A DNA stretch of 64,000 bases from positions 1 to 64,000 of the forward strand of contig JBFLXY010000003.1 in assembly GCA_040757055.1 (NCBI GenBank), written 5' to 3'. A program made the position numbers and the translations under genes. This document shows, one piece after another, positions 41,866 through 50,116 of the stretch; position 1 is the first letter of the stretch; the number at the start of each line of letters is the position of its first letter. The notes under the pieces are model-generated. The model was given only the letters and a program-made list of their open reading frames with translations. It did no database searches and was not told where the DNA came from. Origin of the DNA: JAJZRJ01 sp040757055. Its GTDB lineage: Bacteria; Desulfobacterota; Desulfobulbia; Desulfobulbales; Desulfurivibrionaceae.

Positions 41866-43140
41866 ATGTCGAAGCACGATACGCCATTGATGGACGAGCT
41901 GGAGAAGGGTCCATGGCCGAGCTTTGTCTCCGACCTGAAGCGGCAGGCAGCAAAGAGCCCGCAGTGTTGGGACATCCTGGGCCAGATGGAGCAGTCCTTC
42001 AAGGACAAAATCACCCACTGGAAGCACGGCGGCATCGTCGGCGTCTTCGGATACGGCGGCGGCATCGTTGGCCGTTACTCCGACATGCCGGACAAGTTCC
42101 CCGGCGTGGCCCACTTCCACACCGTTCGTCTGAACCAGCCGTCCAGCAAGTTCTACACCACCGAGATCCTGCGCAAGCTGTGTGATCTGTGGGAGAAGCG
42201 CGGTTCCGGCATGACCAACTTCCACGGCTCCACCGGCGACCTCGTTCTGCTCGGCACCCGGACCGAAGAACTGGAGCCCCTGTTCTACGACCTGACCCAC
42301 GACCTGAATTGGGACTTGGGCGGTTCCGGCTCCAACCTGCGTACCCCGGCGAACTGCATCGGCAAGTCCCGCTGCGAGTGGGCCTGCTACGATACCGACG
42401 CGGCCTGCTACGCCATGACCATGAAGTACCAGGACGAGATCCATCGCCCGGCCTTCCCCTACAAGTTCAAGTTCAAGTTCTCCGGTTGCGCGAATGACTG
42501 CGTCGCGGCCATCGCCCGTTCCGACCTGGCTATCATCGGTACCTGGCGCGATGCCATCCGCATCAACCAGGCCGAGGTGAAGAACTACATCAGCGGCGCC
42601 AACAAGCCCAACGGCGGCGGCATCCCTAAGGGCGGCAAGTTCGATATCCAGAAGGAGGTCATCGACCTCTGCCCCACCAACTGCATGTGGATGGAAGGCG
42701 ACACCCTGAAGATCGACGACGCCGAGTGCACCCGCTGCATGCACTGCCTCAACGTCATGCCCAAGGCGCTGCGCCCGGGTGCTGATCAGGGCGCCACCAT
42801 CATGATGGGCGCCAAGGCCCCGATCCTCGACGGTGCCCAGCTCGGCACCATGATCGTCCCTTTCATCAAGATGGACGCCGAGAACGAGTTCGAAGAGTTG
42901 GTGGACATCATCGAGAAGGTGTGGGACTGGTGGATGGAGAACGGCAAAAACCGCGAGCGTCTTGGCGAGACCATGCAGCGCGTCAGCCTGCCCGTCTTCC
43001 TCCGCGTTCTTGAGATTGAGCCGATCCCGCAGCACGTCAAGGAGCCCCGCTCCAACCCCTACGTCTTCTGGCGTGAGGAGGAGGTTGAGGGCGGCTGGGA
43101 GCGCGACGTGCAGGAATTCCGCAAGCGTCATGCGATGTAA
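41866..43140 (+). CDS. dsrA: Dissimilatory sulfite reductase subunit alpha
   Basis: A 424-residue DsrA, catalytic siroheme subunit of the cytosolic DsrAB enzyme that reduces sulfite with DsrC as co-substrate. Siroheme/[4Fe-4S] ligands follow the pattern NCIGKSRC (C-x5-C) and SGCANDC (C-x3-C). The inserted ferredoxin domain has LCPTNC and ECTRCMHC. ATG 41866 was chosen over the TTG at 41860 because AGGAGG (41851-41856) is nine bases upstream of it. It is followed by dsrB after 57 bases and then dsrD. Confidence 0.98.
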   Translation: MSKHDTPLMDELEKGPWPSFVSDLKRQAAKSPQCWDILGQMEQSFKDKITHWKHGGIVGVFGYGGGIVGRYSDMPDKFPGVAHFHTVRLNQPSSKFYTTEILRKLCDLWEKRGSGMTNFHGSTGDLVLLGTRTEELEPLFYDLTHDLNWDLGGSGSNLRTPANCIGKSRCEWACYDTDAACYAMTMKYQDEIHRPAFPYKFKFKFSGCANDCVAAIARSDLAIIGTWRDAIRINQAEVKNYISGANKPNGGGIPKGGKFDIQKEVIDLCPTNCMWMEGDTLKIDDAECTRCMHCLNVMPKALRPGADQGATIMMGAKAPILDGAQLGTMIVPFIKMDAENEFEELVDIIEKVWDWWMENGKNRERLGETMQRVSLPVFLRVLEIEPIPQHVKEPRSNPYVFWREEEVEGGWERDVQEFRKRHAM

Positions 43141-43197
43141 TCTGGCAACGCACAGAATAACACCAAGGACTTCATTATCATATTAAGGAGATTAGTC

Positions 43198-44328
43198 ATG
43201 GGTTACGATCCGCAAAATCCGATGAAGGACAGGATTACCGATATTGGTCCGCCACACTACGAGACCATGATGCCGAAAGTCATTTTGGACAATCGCGGCA
43301 AGTGGCTCTACCATGAGATCACCGCTCCCGGCGTGCTGAAGCACGTGAGCGAGACCGGCGCTGAGTGCTACACCGTGCGCGTTGGTTCCGCCCGCCTCCT
43401 TTCGGTAGAGTTCCTCCGCGAGGTATGCGACATCGCCGACAAGCACTGCGAGGGTCATGTCCGCTGGACCACCCGCAACAACATCGAGTTCATCGTGGAC
43501 GCCGAGTCCAAGGTGCAGCCCCTGCTGGACGACCTCAAGGGCCGCGGCAACCGCTTCCCGGTGGGCGGCACCGGCGCCTGCGTTTCCAACGTGGTGCACA
43601 CCCAGGGTTGGATCCACTGCCACACCCCGGCCACCGACGCCTCCGGCGTGGTCAAGGCGGTCATGGATGCCCTGTTCGATCACTTCACCAACATGGATCT
43701 GCCGGCCAAGTGCAAGGTGGCGCTGGCCTGCTGCCTCAACATGTGCGGCGCGGTTCACTGCTCCGACATCGCCATCCTCGGCATCCATCGCAAGCCGCCG
43801 ATGATCGACCACGACGCCATCACCGGCGTCTGCGAGCTGCCGCTGGCCATCGCCGCCTGTCCGCTGGGCGCGGTCAAGCCCCATACCGCCAAGAATGCCG
43901 CCGGTGAAGACGTCAAGTCCGTGAAGGTCAATGCCGAGCGCTGCATGTTCTGCGGCAACTGCTACACCATGTGCCCGGCCATGCCGCTGGCCGATCCGGA
44001 GGGCGACGGCATCGCCATCCTGGTGGGCGGCAAGGTTTCCAACAGCCGCAAGGGTCCGGCTTTCTCCAAGCTGGTCATTCCCTTCCTGCCGAACACCCCG
44101 CCGCGTTGGCCCGAGACCGTGGATGCCGTGAAAAACATCCTCGAAGTGTGGGCCAAGAACGCCAACAAGTACGAGCGGATCGGCGAGTGGGCGGAGCGGA
44201 TCGGCTGGGAGAAGTTCTTCGAGCTGACCAAGATTCCGTTCACCGAGAAGAGCATCGACGACTACCGTCTTGCCTACGATACCTGGCGGACTACCACTCA
44301 GTTCAAGTTCACCAGCCATATCAAGTAA
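43198..44328 (+). CDS. dsrB: Dissimilatory sulfite reductase subunit beta
   Basis: A 376-residue DsrB, the second core subunit of the alpha2beta2 sulfite reductase. Family blocks HTQGWIHCHTPA, CCLNMCGAVHCSD and ACPLGAVKP are present, as is a ferredoxin domain with RCMFCGNCYTMCP. AAGGAG precedes the ATG. The codon bias matches dsrA and sat, in line with high expression. It is cotranscribed with dsrA and dsrD. Confidence 0.98.
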   Translation: MGYDPQNPMKDRITDIGPPHYETMMPKVILDNRGKWLYHEITAPGVLKHVSETGAECYTVRVGSARLLSVEFLREVCDIADKHCEGHVRWTTRNNIEFIVDAESKVQPLLDDLKGRGNRFPVGGTGACVSNVVHTQGWIHCHTPATDASGVVKAVMDALFDHFTNMDLPAKCKVALACCLNMCGAVHCSDIAILGIHRKPPMIDHDAITGVCELPLAIAACPLGAVKPHTAKNAAGEDVKSVKVNAERCMFCGNCYTMCPAMPLADPEGDGIAILVGGKVSNSRKGPAFSKLVIPFLPNTPPRWPETVDAVKNILEVWAKNANKYERIGEWAERIGWEKFFELTKIPFTEKSIDDYRLAYDTWRTTTQFKFTSHIK

Positions 44329-44355
44329 CAACAACCTGATCAAAGGAGTTTCGTT

Positions 44356-44595
44356 ATGGCAATGAGCAAGGAAGAACTGAAGGCAGCGATCCTGGAAAAG
44401 GCGCTGAAATCCCCGAAGCCCCAGCTGTATGTGAAGGATTTCTACGCCTGTGATCCGGACGCCAAGCCGCGCGACGTGAAGAACGCCGCCAACGATCTGG
44501 TGAAGGAAGGCAAGATGGACTTCTGGTCTTCCGGCAGCACCACCATGTACGCTGCCAAGGGTCGTGCCAAGGACGAGGAGCATCGCGGCACCTGA
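44356..44595 (+). CDS. dsrD: DsrD, small winged-helix partner of dissimilatory sulfite reductase
   Basis: A 79-residue DsrD with the typical winged-helix sequence (LYVKDFYACDPDAKPRDVK, GKMDFWSSGSTTMY). In Archaeoglobus and sulfate reducers DsrD activates DsrAB sulfite reduction allosterically, and it is largely restricted to the reductive pathway. Its presence here supports sulfate reduction over sulfur oxidation. It ends 27 bases before a strong terminator. Confidence 0.96.
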   Translation: MAMSKEELKAAILEKALKSPKPQLYVKDFYACDPDAKPRDVKNAANDLVKEGKMDFWSSGSTTMYAAKGRAKDEEHRGT

Positions 44596-44621
44596 TCCCA
44601 CGACGTACGCAGACTGCATGC

Positions 44622-44663
44622 AAAAGGGGCGGAAGGCACAACCTTCCGCCCCTTTCTTGTTTT
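44622..44663 (+). terminator. Rho-independent terminator of dsrABD
   Basis: A 14-bp stem (AAAGGGGCGGAAGG and complement) with a five-base loop, followed by CTTGTTTT. Upstream T-rich complement makes it possibly bidirectional for the convergent TPR operon. Confidence 0.9.
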
Positions 44664-44703
44664 CATGCCTCTGGCAGGGGGCAGGCCGATGGCGGGGTGC
44701 GGA

Positions 44704-45276
44704 TCAGATGGCGCCCTCTTCGGCGGCCTTGGCCTTCTGGAGCAGGGCCTCGGCGTGGCGGCTGTGCTTGAAGTTCCGGTGGATGTTGGCCGCGGTGCGA
44801 TAGGCGTCCGCCGCCTTGGGGCGGTCGCCCATGGCGAGGTACATTTCGGCCATTTCCTCAAAGATTTGTACCGTCCCGCCTGGATTCTTGAAATCGCGGT
44901 AGACGTCGATGAGGTCGGCATAGAGGGTTGTGGCCTCGTCGTAGTGCTTCAGGTCGCGATGGGTGCGGGCGAGTTTTCGTTTGATGTAGGTCATGCTCAG
45001 CTCGTCGCCCGGTACGGAGCAGATGGCAAAGGCACGGTTGAAATGCTCCAGTGCCGTGGCAAGGTCGCCCCGCACCACGCAAACATCCCCGAGCCGGTCC
45101 GAGGCGTTGGCGATGCCCTTGTCGTTTTTTTCCTCTTCAAAGCCCTTGAGGGCGTTGTGGAAGGCATTGGCCGCCATGGCCACCTCTTCCTTCTTGAGGA
45201 GTTCGACGCCCTCCTCGTAGTCGAGTTGGGCCTGGGTCTTTGGTTCGGCTTTGCTGGGGTCCTTTTCTGGGTTCAC
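44704..45276 (-). CDS. TPR protein of the dsr-linked accessory operon (distal)
   Basis: A 190-residue soluble protein made of about four tetratricopeptide repeats (ASDRLGDVCVVRGDL, IFEEMAEMYLAMGD, AYRTAANIHRNF). The start is GTG 45276, with AAGGAG eight bases upstream, and it overlaps the upstream gene by 4 bp. No catalytic motif is visible, so it probably scaffolds protein contacts. It is the last of three overlapping genes convergent with dsrABD. Confidence 0.75.
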   Translation of the reverse strand: MNPEKDPSKAEPKTQAQLDYEEGVELLKKEEVAMAANAFHNALKGFEEEKNDKGIANASDRLGDVCVVRGDLATALEHFNRAFAICSVPGDELSMTYIKRKLARTHRDLKHYDEATTLYADLIDVYRDFKNPGGTVQIFEEMAEMYLAMGDRPKAADAYRTAANIHRNFKHSRHAEALLQKAKAAEEGAI

Positions 45277-46409
45277 GCTGATTCTCCTTTGCTGCGGATA
45301 AGGCCAAGGGCCTGGCGACAGAGCGTGGCAATGGTGGTCGCCTGCGGCTGGCCGTTTTCGTATATGGTGATTGGGAGATCGAGATCGGCCAGTGCCTCGA
45401 TCTTCTGGGTGACCTCGGTGGCTTTGATCCGCCCCATGAGCCGGATGGCCAATGCCTTGGCCACCGGGTCCGGCGAGTCGAGGAACGAGAAGAGTTGGTA
45501 GAAAGGGGTGTTCCGCACCAGATCCGGCCGTTTTTCGCCAATGGTGCCCAGAGCCCACAGCACCTGATTCCGGGTGGAGGGGTGGTCGAGGTAGCGCAGC
45601 AGGTGGCGGGTGAAGGCACCGAAGATGTCGGGCCGGTCCGCGATGATGGCGCCGATGGTCTCAACGAGACCCCAGTGGGTGGCGGCAGAGTCGGAGCTGG
45701 CCTCGAAGAGCCGGTGCATGAGGTCGCTCACCGGTCCGGGGTGGCGGGTGGAAAAGCGGGCGCAGACCTGGCCGATGAGGTGGGCCACGTGCCAGCGCCT
45801 GGCCTCGTCCGGGTCGTAGAGCAAGCGCTGCATGAACCAGAGGGTCTTGACGTCGTCGAAGAGCAGGTCAACGAGGCCGTCGATATTATTGGCCTCCGCC
45901 AGCTGCCGTACATTGGCCTTGCTCGCCTTTTTCCGGAGCCGTTTGGGGTCGCGCTCCGGCTCCATGGCCGGCAGATCGGTGGCCGGGGCTGGGGTGGGCG
46001 CTGTCGTGCCAGCCTTTTTCGCGGCCACGCGCCGGGCGATTTCGGCAATCTCCTGGTTGTGCAGCCGGACAAAGTAGATCACCCCCCGCACATAGCGGCC
46101 GTCGATGTGCTTCTGATCGAGCACCTGGTGGGTCTGATCGTCGTAATTTTCGATGCGGCCGGTGAGGTAATCCTTTTCCGGCTCCAGTTCCCAGGCCAGA
46201 TCCCAGTCGTCGTTGCAGGCATAGACCAGGGCCTCCACCATGGCGGCACCCACGTTGTGGCCGGTGGGGTCGCAGGTGTAGACTGCCCCGCACTGGCAGG
46301 TGCCGACGTTGAATTCGCCGAGCTTGCGCTGCACCGGCGGCTGCGGCCGGCCGATGGTCTGGCCGCAGAAGGGGCACCACGGCGCCATTTTGAATTCGGG
46401 CTTTTTCAT
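45273..46409 (-). CDS. DVU0298-like protein: zinc-ribbon N-terminus and HEAT-like repeats
   Basis: A 378-residue protein that I recognise as resembling the DVU0298 family of sulfate reducers. The N-terminus has two cysteine pairs (WCPFCGQ and GTCQCGAVYTC) likely to bind zinc or iron. Residues from about 170 to 360 form helical HEAT-like repeats (VRQLAEANNIDGLVDLL, VLWALGTIGEKRPDLV). There is no known reaction. It is coupled by 4-bp overlaps to TPR genes on both sides, so the three products are probably made in fixed ratio. Confidence 0.65.
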   Translation of the reverse strand: MKKPEFKMAPWCPFCGQTIGRPQPPVQRKLGEFNVGTCQCGAVYTCDPTGHNVGAAMVEALVYACNDDWDLAWELEPEKDYLTGRIENYDDQTHQVLDQKHIDGRYVRGVIYFVRLHNQEIAEIARRVAAKKAGTTAPTPAPATDLPAMEPERDPKRLRKKASKANVRQLAEANNIDGLVDLLFDDVKTLWFMQRLLYDPDEARRWHVAHLIGQVCARFSTRHPGPVSDLMHRLFEASSDSAATHWGLVETIGAIIADRPDIFGAFTRHLLRYLDHPSTRNQVLWALGTIGEKRPDLVRNTPFYQLFSFLDSPDPVAKALAIRLMGRIKATEVTQKIEALADLDLPITIYENGQPQATTIATLCRQALGLIRSKGESA

Positions 46410-47041
46410 GCGAGCGCTTGCTGGATCGCCTCACTGAAGCGCGGATCAACCGGATAGCCGAGGGACTGGGCCTTTTCCGCCGAGGCCAGGGCCTCCTTGG
46501 GGTGCTGCTGGTAGAAGAGGGCCACGGCCAGATTGTTGTGGGCCATGGCGAAATCGGGATTGAGTTTGATCCCCTCCCTGGCGGCTTTTTCCGCCAGAGC
46601 GAACTCGCCGGCCATGATGTGGGCAGTGGCCATGTTGACCCAGGCGGTGACCATCTTGGGATCGTGCTGGATCGCCAGCTGGTAGGCGGCGATTGCTTTT
46701 TCAGCCTCGCCTTTCTGCTGCCAGATCAGGCCGATGTTGGCGTGGGCCTGGGCCAGGGTGGGCAAGACGGCGATGGCCTTCTGGTTGACGGCCAGGGCCT
46801 TGTCAAGTTCGCCCTGTTCGAAGTAAAAGGCGCCGAGGTTGATGTATGCCTCAATGGCATGGTCGTCCAGTTCCAGGCACTTATGGAGTTCGCGCAGGGC
46901 GTCCTGGGTGCGGCCGGCCTTGCGATAGACCAGGGCCAGATGGTGGTGGGCGACGACATTATTGGGCATCTCCTCGCACTTTTTTTCCAATTCCGCGATG
47001 ACGGCGGAGAGGTTATCCTGGTTTTTGCTGGATTCAGACAT
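46406..47041 (-). CDS. TPR protein of the dsr-linked accessory operon (proximal)
   Basis: A 211-residue TPR protein with about five repeats covering residues 25-195 (HHLALVYRKAGRTQDAL, AYINLGAFYFEQGELDKAL, AHANIGLIWQQKG). Start ATG 47041 has GAGGTG upstream. It is the first gene of the three-gene run TPR, DVU0298-like, TPR. No signal peptide or membrane segment is seen, so it should act in the cytosol. Confidence 0.78.
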   Translation of the reverse strand: MSESSKNQDNLSAVIAELEKKCEEMPNNVVAHHHLALVYRKAGRTQDALRELHKCLELDDHAIEAYINLGAFYFEQGELDKALAVNQKAIAVLPTLAQAHANIGLIWQQKGEAEKAIAAYQLAIQHDPKMVTAWVNMATAHIMAGEFALAEKAAREGIKLNPDFAMAHNNLAVALFYQQHPKEALASAEKAQSLGYPVDPRFSEAIQQALA

Positions 47042-47325
47042 GATATTCACCTCAGGGCAAAGGGGGGTACCCCGGCAACCAATCGGGTACCGGAGACGGT
47101 CGCGAACAAACTCAGCCCTTTTCATAAGCATCAGCAACCCGCTTGGCAAGGGCAGGGCGCCATCCTACCACACGGGGGTCTGTGCGTCAAAGTCTTTGAA
47201 ATATGGTGCAAAATAAAATTTCATCTTTTGCTGAAAAAGCATGGAAATTTTGCCGGCGGTCGTGTACCTCCCTAGCAGGGCCGGCAACAGGGCTGCCGGC
47301 GGCGCCATTTGGGAGAAAGGGAACA

Positions 47326-48729
47326 GTGAAACAGGGAACAGTGGTAACCAGAGGGCTGGTGGTGGCCGGCATGGGGGGCGGCACCGGCAAGAGCGTGGTG
47401 GCGGTAGGGCTCGCTGCGGCCCTGGTCCGCCAAGGGCATAGCGTGGCGCCCTTCAAGAAGGGGCCGGATTACATCGATGCCGGCTGGCTGGCCTTGGCAG
47501 CCGGCCGTTCCTGCTACAACCTTGACCCGTTCCTGATGCCGCCGGAGGCGATGCTCTCCTCTTTCGCCCGGCATGCCGACGGCGCGGAGGTGGCGTTGGT
47601 GGAAGGCAACCGAGGCCTCTACGATGGTGTCGATGTGGAGGGGCGTTGCAGCACCGCCGAACTGGCCAAGCTGCTCAACCTGCCGGTGCTGCTGGTGGTG
47701 GACTGCACCAAAACCACCCGTACCGTGGCCGCCCTGGTGCTTGGCTGCCGGGAGTTGGACCGCGAGGTGCGGATCGCCGGCGTGGTGCTCAACCGCATCG
47801 GCACAGGCCGCCATGAGGCCCTGGTACGCGAGGCGGTGGAGCGGTATGCCGGGATTCCCGTGGTGGGCGCCATCCCCCGTTCCCCCCACGATGTTTTTCC
47901 CCAGCGCCATCTGGGCGTCACCCCGACCCCGGAGCACGGGGCGGCTGATGCGGCCATCGCCGCCCTGGCCGAGCGAACGGCACAGTATCTCGATCTGGCG
48001 AAAATCCGCACCTTGATGGCCGGGGTGGCTCCGGTGGCAGCCCTGGTGGACGCGACCCCCGCCCCGGCGGACGCGCCGGTGCGCATCGGCTATCTCAAGG
48101 ACGCCGCCTTCCAGTTTTACTATGCCGAAAATCTGGAGGCGTTGGCCGAGGCGGGCGCCGAGCTGGTGCCGGTCAACGCCCTCACCGCCGTGAGTCTGCC
48201 TGCCGACCTGGACGGTCTTTACATCGGCGGCGGCTTTCCCGAGACCTCGGCCAAAGAACTCGCGGCCAACAGTCAGTTCCGTGCCGCGATCAAAACGGCG
48301 GCCGAAGCGGGGCTGCCCATCTATGCCGAATGCGGCGGCCTCATCTATCTGGGCGAGCACATCACCCTGGACGGGGTCGATTACCCCCTGGTGGGCGTTT
48401 TCCCGATCCGCTTTTCCCTGCAGCGCAAGCCCCAGGCCCACGGCTACACGGTGCTCGCTGCCGAGGCAGACAACCCCTTCTACGCCAGGGGCGAGATCAT
48501 CAGGGGCCACGAGTTCCGCTACAGCCGGGTGGAATATTACGGCGGCGAGCCGTCCAGGCTGGCGTTCCGCATGGAACGGGGGGTGGGGTTCATGGACGGC
48601 CGGGACGGCCTGGTCTATAAAAACGTGCTGGCGCTTTACACCCACATCCACGCCACCGGCACCCCCCAGTGGGCGCTTGCCCTGGTGGCCAGGGCACGGG
48701 AATACCGGCAGGGGGTGCAGGGAAAGTAA
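47326..48729 (+). CDS. dsrN: DsrN: CbiA-like siroheme amidase
   Basis: A 467-residue glutamine-dependent amidotransferase of the cobyrinate a,c-diamide synthase family. The N-terminal ATP site is GMGGGTGKS at residues 15-23 and the C-terminal glutaminase cysteine is Cys336 in YAECGGLIYLG. In dsr clusters this protein is DsrN, thought to amidate siroheme to the siro-amide form bound by DsrAB. No cobalamin genes are nearby, which supports that role over cobyrinate. The start is GTG 47326 or GTG 47341; an upstream ATG at 47203 would add about 40 residues with no family similarity. Confidence 0.85.
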   Translation: MKQGTVVTRGLVVAGMGGGTGKSVVAVGLAAALVRQGHSVAPFKKGPDYIDAGWLALAAGRSCYNLDPFLMPPEAMLSSFARHADGAEVALVEGNRGLYDGVDVEGRCSTAELAKLLNLPVLLVVDCTKTTRTVAALVLGCRELDREVRIAGVVLNRIGTGRHEALVREAVERYAGIPVVGAIPRSPHDVFPQRHLGVTPTPEHGAADAAIAALAERTAQYLDLAKIRTLMAGVAPVAALVDATPAPADAPVRIGYLKDAAFQFYYAENLEALAEAGAELVPVNALTAVSLPADLDGLYIGGGFPETSAKELAANSQFRAAIKTAAEAGLPIYAECGGLIYLGEHITLDGVDYPLVGVFPIRFSLQRKPQAHGYTVLAAEADNPFYARGEIIRGHEFRYSRVEYYGGEPSRLAFRMERGVGFMDGRDGLVYKNVLALYTHIHATGTPQWALALVARAREYRQGVQGK

Positions 48730-48733
48730 GCGG

Positions 48734-49096
48734 TCAGTGGCAGGTGGTGGTACCGAGGACCTTGGCGATGATCGCGTTCTTGGTTGCCTCGTCGAGGTCG
48801 CGTTTCTCCCAGTGGATGAACTGCTCGATCACCCTGGTGTAGGCGCCGTTGTCCGCCTTGCACTGGTCGCAGATGGAGAGGGCGGCATCGCGGTAGATGA
48901 TGACCTTGCTGGCCGGTTCGCCCTTTTTGTCTACCGCCGCCATCTTGCGGCAGCCGCAATCGAGGCGGATCACCGCTACGCCCACCGCGTCCGGGCTGCC
49001 CTCCAGAATGCCGCCGATCATCGCCTCTTCCGATTTCTGGGCCGAGAGCTGGGGAGAGAGGGTCTTTACGGGGTCTTTTTTGGCTTTGTCCGCCAT
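48734..49096 (-). CDS. Small conserved-looking cysteine protein between dsrN and the dsr ferredoxin
   Basis: A 120-residue soluble protein that I do not recognise. The middle has LDCGCRK and SICDQCK, two CxC/CxxC pairs 35 residues apart, suitable for a zinc or iron-sulfur site. The C-terminus ends in TTTCH. The start ATG 49096 has GGAG about ten bases upstream. It is convergent with dsrN, 4 bases apart, and divergent from the ferredoxin gene. Its place in the dsr block suggests a link to sulfite reduction, but that is inference only. Confidence 0.55.
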   Translation of the reverse strand: MADKAKKDPVKTLSPQLSAQKSEEAMIGGILEGSPDAVGVAVIRLDCGCRKMAAVDKKGEPASKVIIYRDAALSICDQCKADNGAYTRVIEQFIHWEKRDLDEATKNAIIAKVLGTTTCH

Positions 49097-49229
49097 GGCC
49101 GTTGTTCTCCGCTGGGGTTGTCGGGAAAGCGCTATGGTAAATGATCGGCCAGTGGTGGTCAATCATATTCCGGCTCCAGCGGCCTTTCCGGCCTTGGGCG
49201 GCCATTCCAGGCGGTTGCGGCTTTTTCTG

Positions 49230-49258
49230 TTGACAAAAAAAGGGCGGTGAATTAGAGG
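49230..49258 (+). promoter_or_regulatory. Possible sigma-70 promoter of the ferredoxin gene
   Basis: TTGACA at 49230-49235, a 17-base spacer and a weak TAGAGG at 49253-49258, leaving a leader of about 85 bases. Confidence 0.45.
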
Positions 49259-49348
49259 GAGTGGGGTACGGTATTCATACGGAGACAGCGGCCAGCCGCG
49301 GCTTGTTGCTCCGGGCCTATAACAATTTTATGCAACGGAGGTAGTACC

Positions 49349-49534
49349 ATGTGGCAGATCGATGTGGACAAGGACAAGTGCGTCGGTGATGAGGAGTGCG
49401 TCAGCGCCTGCCCGGCACAGGTATACGAGATGGTGGACGGCAAGGCCGAGGCGGTGAATGCCGACGAGTGTCTGGGCTGCGAGACCTGCGTTGAGGTGTG
49501 TCCCCAGGGTGCCCTCACCGTTACCGAGGTGTAA
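49349..49534 (+). CDS. Seven-iron-type ferredoxin associated with dissimilatory sulfite reductase
   Basis: A 61-residue ferredoxin. The second cluster motif is complete (Cys41, Cys44, Cys47, Cys51-Pro). The first reads Cys11-x2-Asp14-x2-Cys17-x3-Cys21-Pro, with Asp where the second cysteine of a [4Fe-4S] motif should be. That is the pattern of Desulfovibrio africanus ferredoxin III, whose Asp14 site holds a [3Fe-4S] cluster that can take up another metal. Similar ferredoxins are found near dsrAB in sulfate reducers and may carry electrons to sulfite reductase. ATG 49349 has GGAGG upstream, and a terminator follows. Confidence 0.93.
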   Translation: MWQIDVDKDKCVGDEECVSACPAQVYEMVDGKAEAVNADECLGCETCVEVCPQGALTVTEV

Positions 49535-49571
49535 CGCACTCACGTTGCGGACGAAATCGGACGCGACCGAC

Positions 49572-49608
49572 AGGCATATCCCCTTTGCGGGGGGTATGCC
49601 TTTCTTAT
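49572..49608 (+). terminator. Rho-independent terminator after the ferredoxin gene
   Basis: AGGCATATCCCC pairs with GGGGGGTATGCCT (one base bulge) and is followed by TTCTTATTT. Confidence 0.85.
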
Positions 49609-49714
49609 TTGCGCTCCCCGTTGCCCCGTCTTTTGGTAGCGTTCGGGCGGTGGGGGCGGGATTCCTCGGGACATGACCCTCCGGCGACTTGGCTGCCTCA
49701 AACCAGAGGCCTCG

Positions 49715-50107
49715 GTGACCACCCATCTTCTTGTCGCCGCCCTGTTGTGGAGTCTGATCGGGGCCTATCTTGCAGTGCGGGGCGTGCTGCTGCGCGAGGG
49801 CAGTTCGTTCTGGCTGCTGGCCGGGGCGGCGGCGGCCGGGGTGGGTAAGTCCGGACTGGTGCTTGACCGTACCGCCCGGAAGAACATCAGCCGCATCGTG
49901 GCCAAGGAGGAGAGGAGTTGCCTCGGCGGGGTCTATTCCTGGAGGATGTGGGGATTCATCGTGCTGATGATGCTGCTGGGCCGGTTTCTGCGGGCGTCGG
50001 GTCTGGCCGGCTGGATCGTCGGCCTGGTCTATGTCGGGGTGGGAACCGCCCTCTGCTGGTCGAGCCGTCTCTTTTGGCGGCGGTGGCTGGCGGCCAGGCC
50101 GAGCTGA
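49715..50107 (+). CDS. Small inner-membrane protein of unknown function
   Basis: A 130-residue protein with about four hydrophobic segments (near residues 3-20, 30-45, 78-95 and 102-118) and a short basic loop with RTARKNISRI between the second and third. GTG 49715 has AGAGG six bases upstream; ATG 49673 would add 14 residues. No family is recognised. It lies 9 bases before alr and is probably cotranscribed with it, so a cell-envelope role is possible but unproven. Confidence 0.6.
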   Translation: MTTHLLVAALLWSLIGAYLAVRGVLLREGSSFWLLAGAAAAGVGKSGLVLDRTARKNISRIVAKEERSCLGGVYSWRMWGFIVLMMLLGRFLRASGLAGWIVGLVYVGVGTALCWSSRLFWRRWLAARPS

Positions 50108-50116
50108 GAGGGAGAG

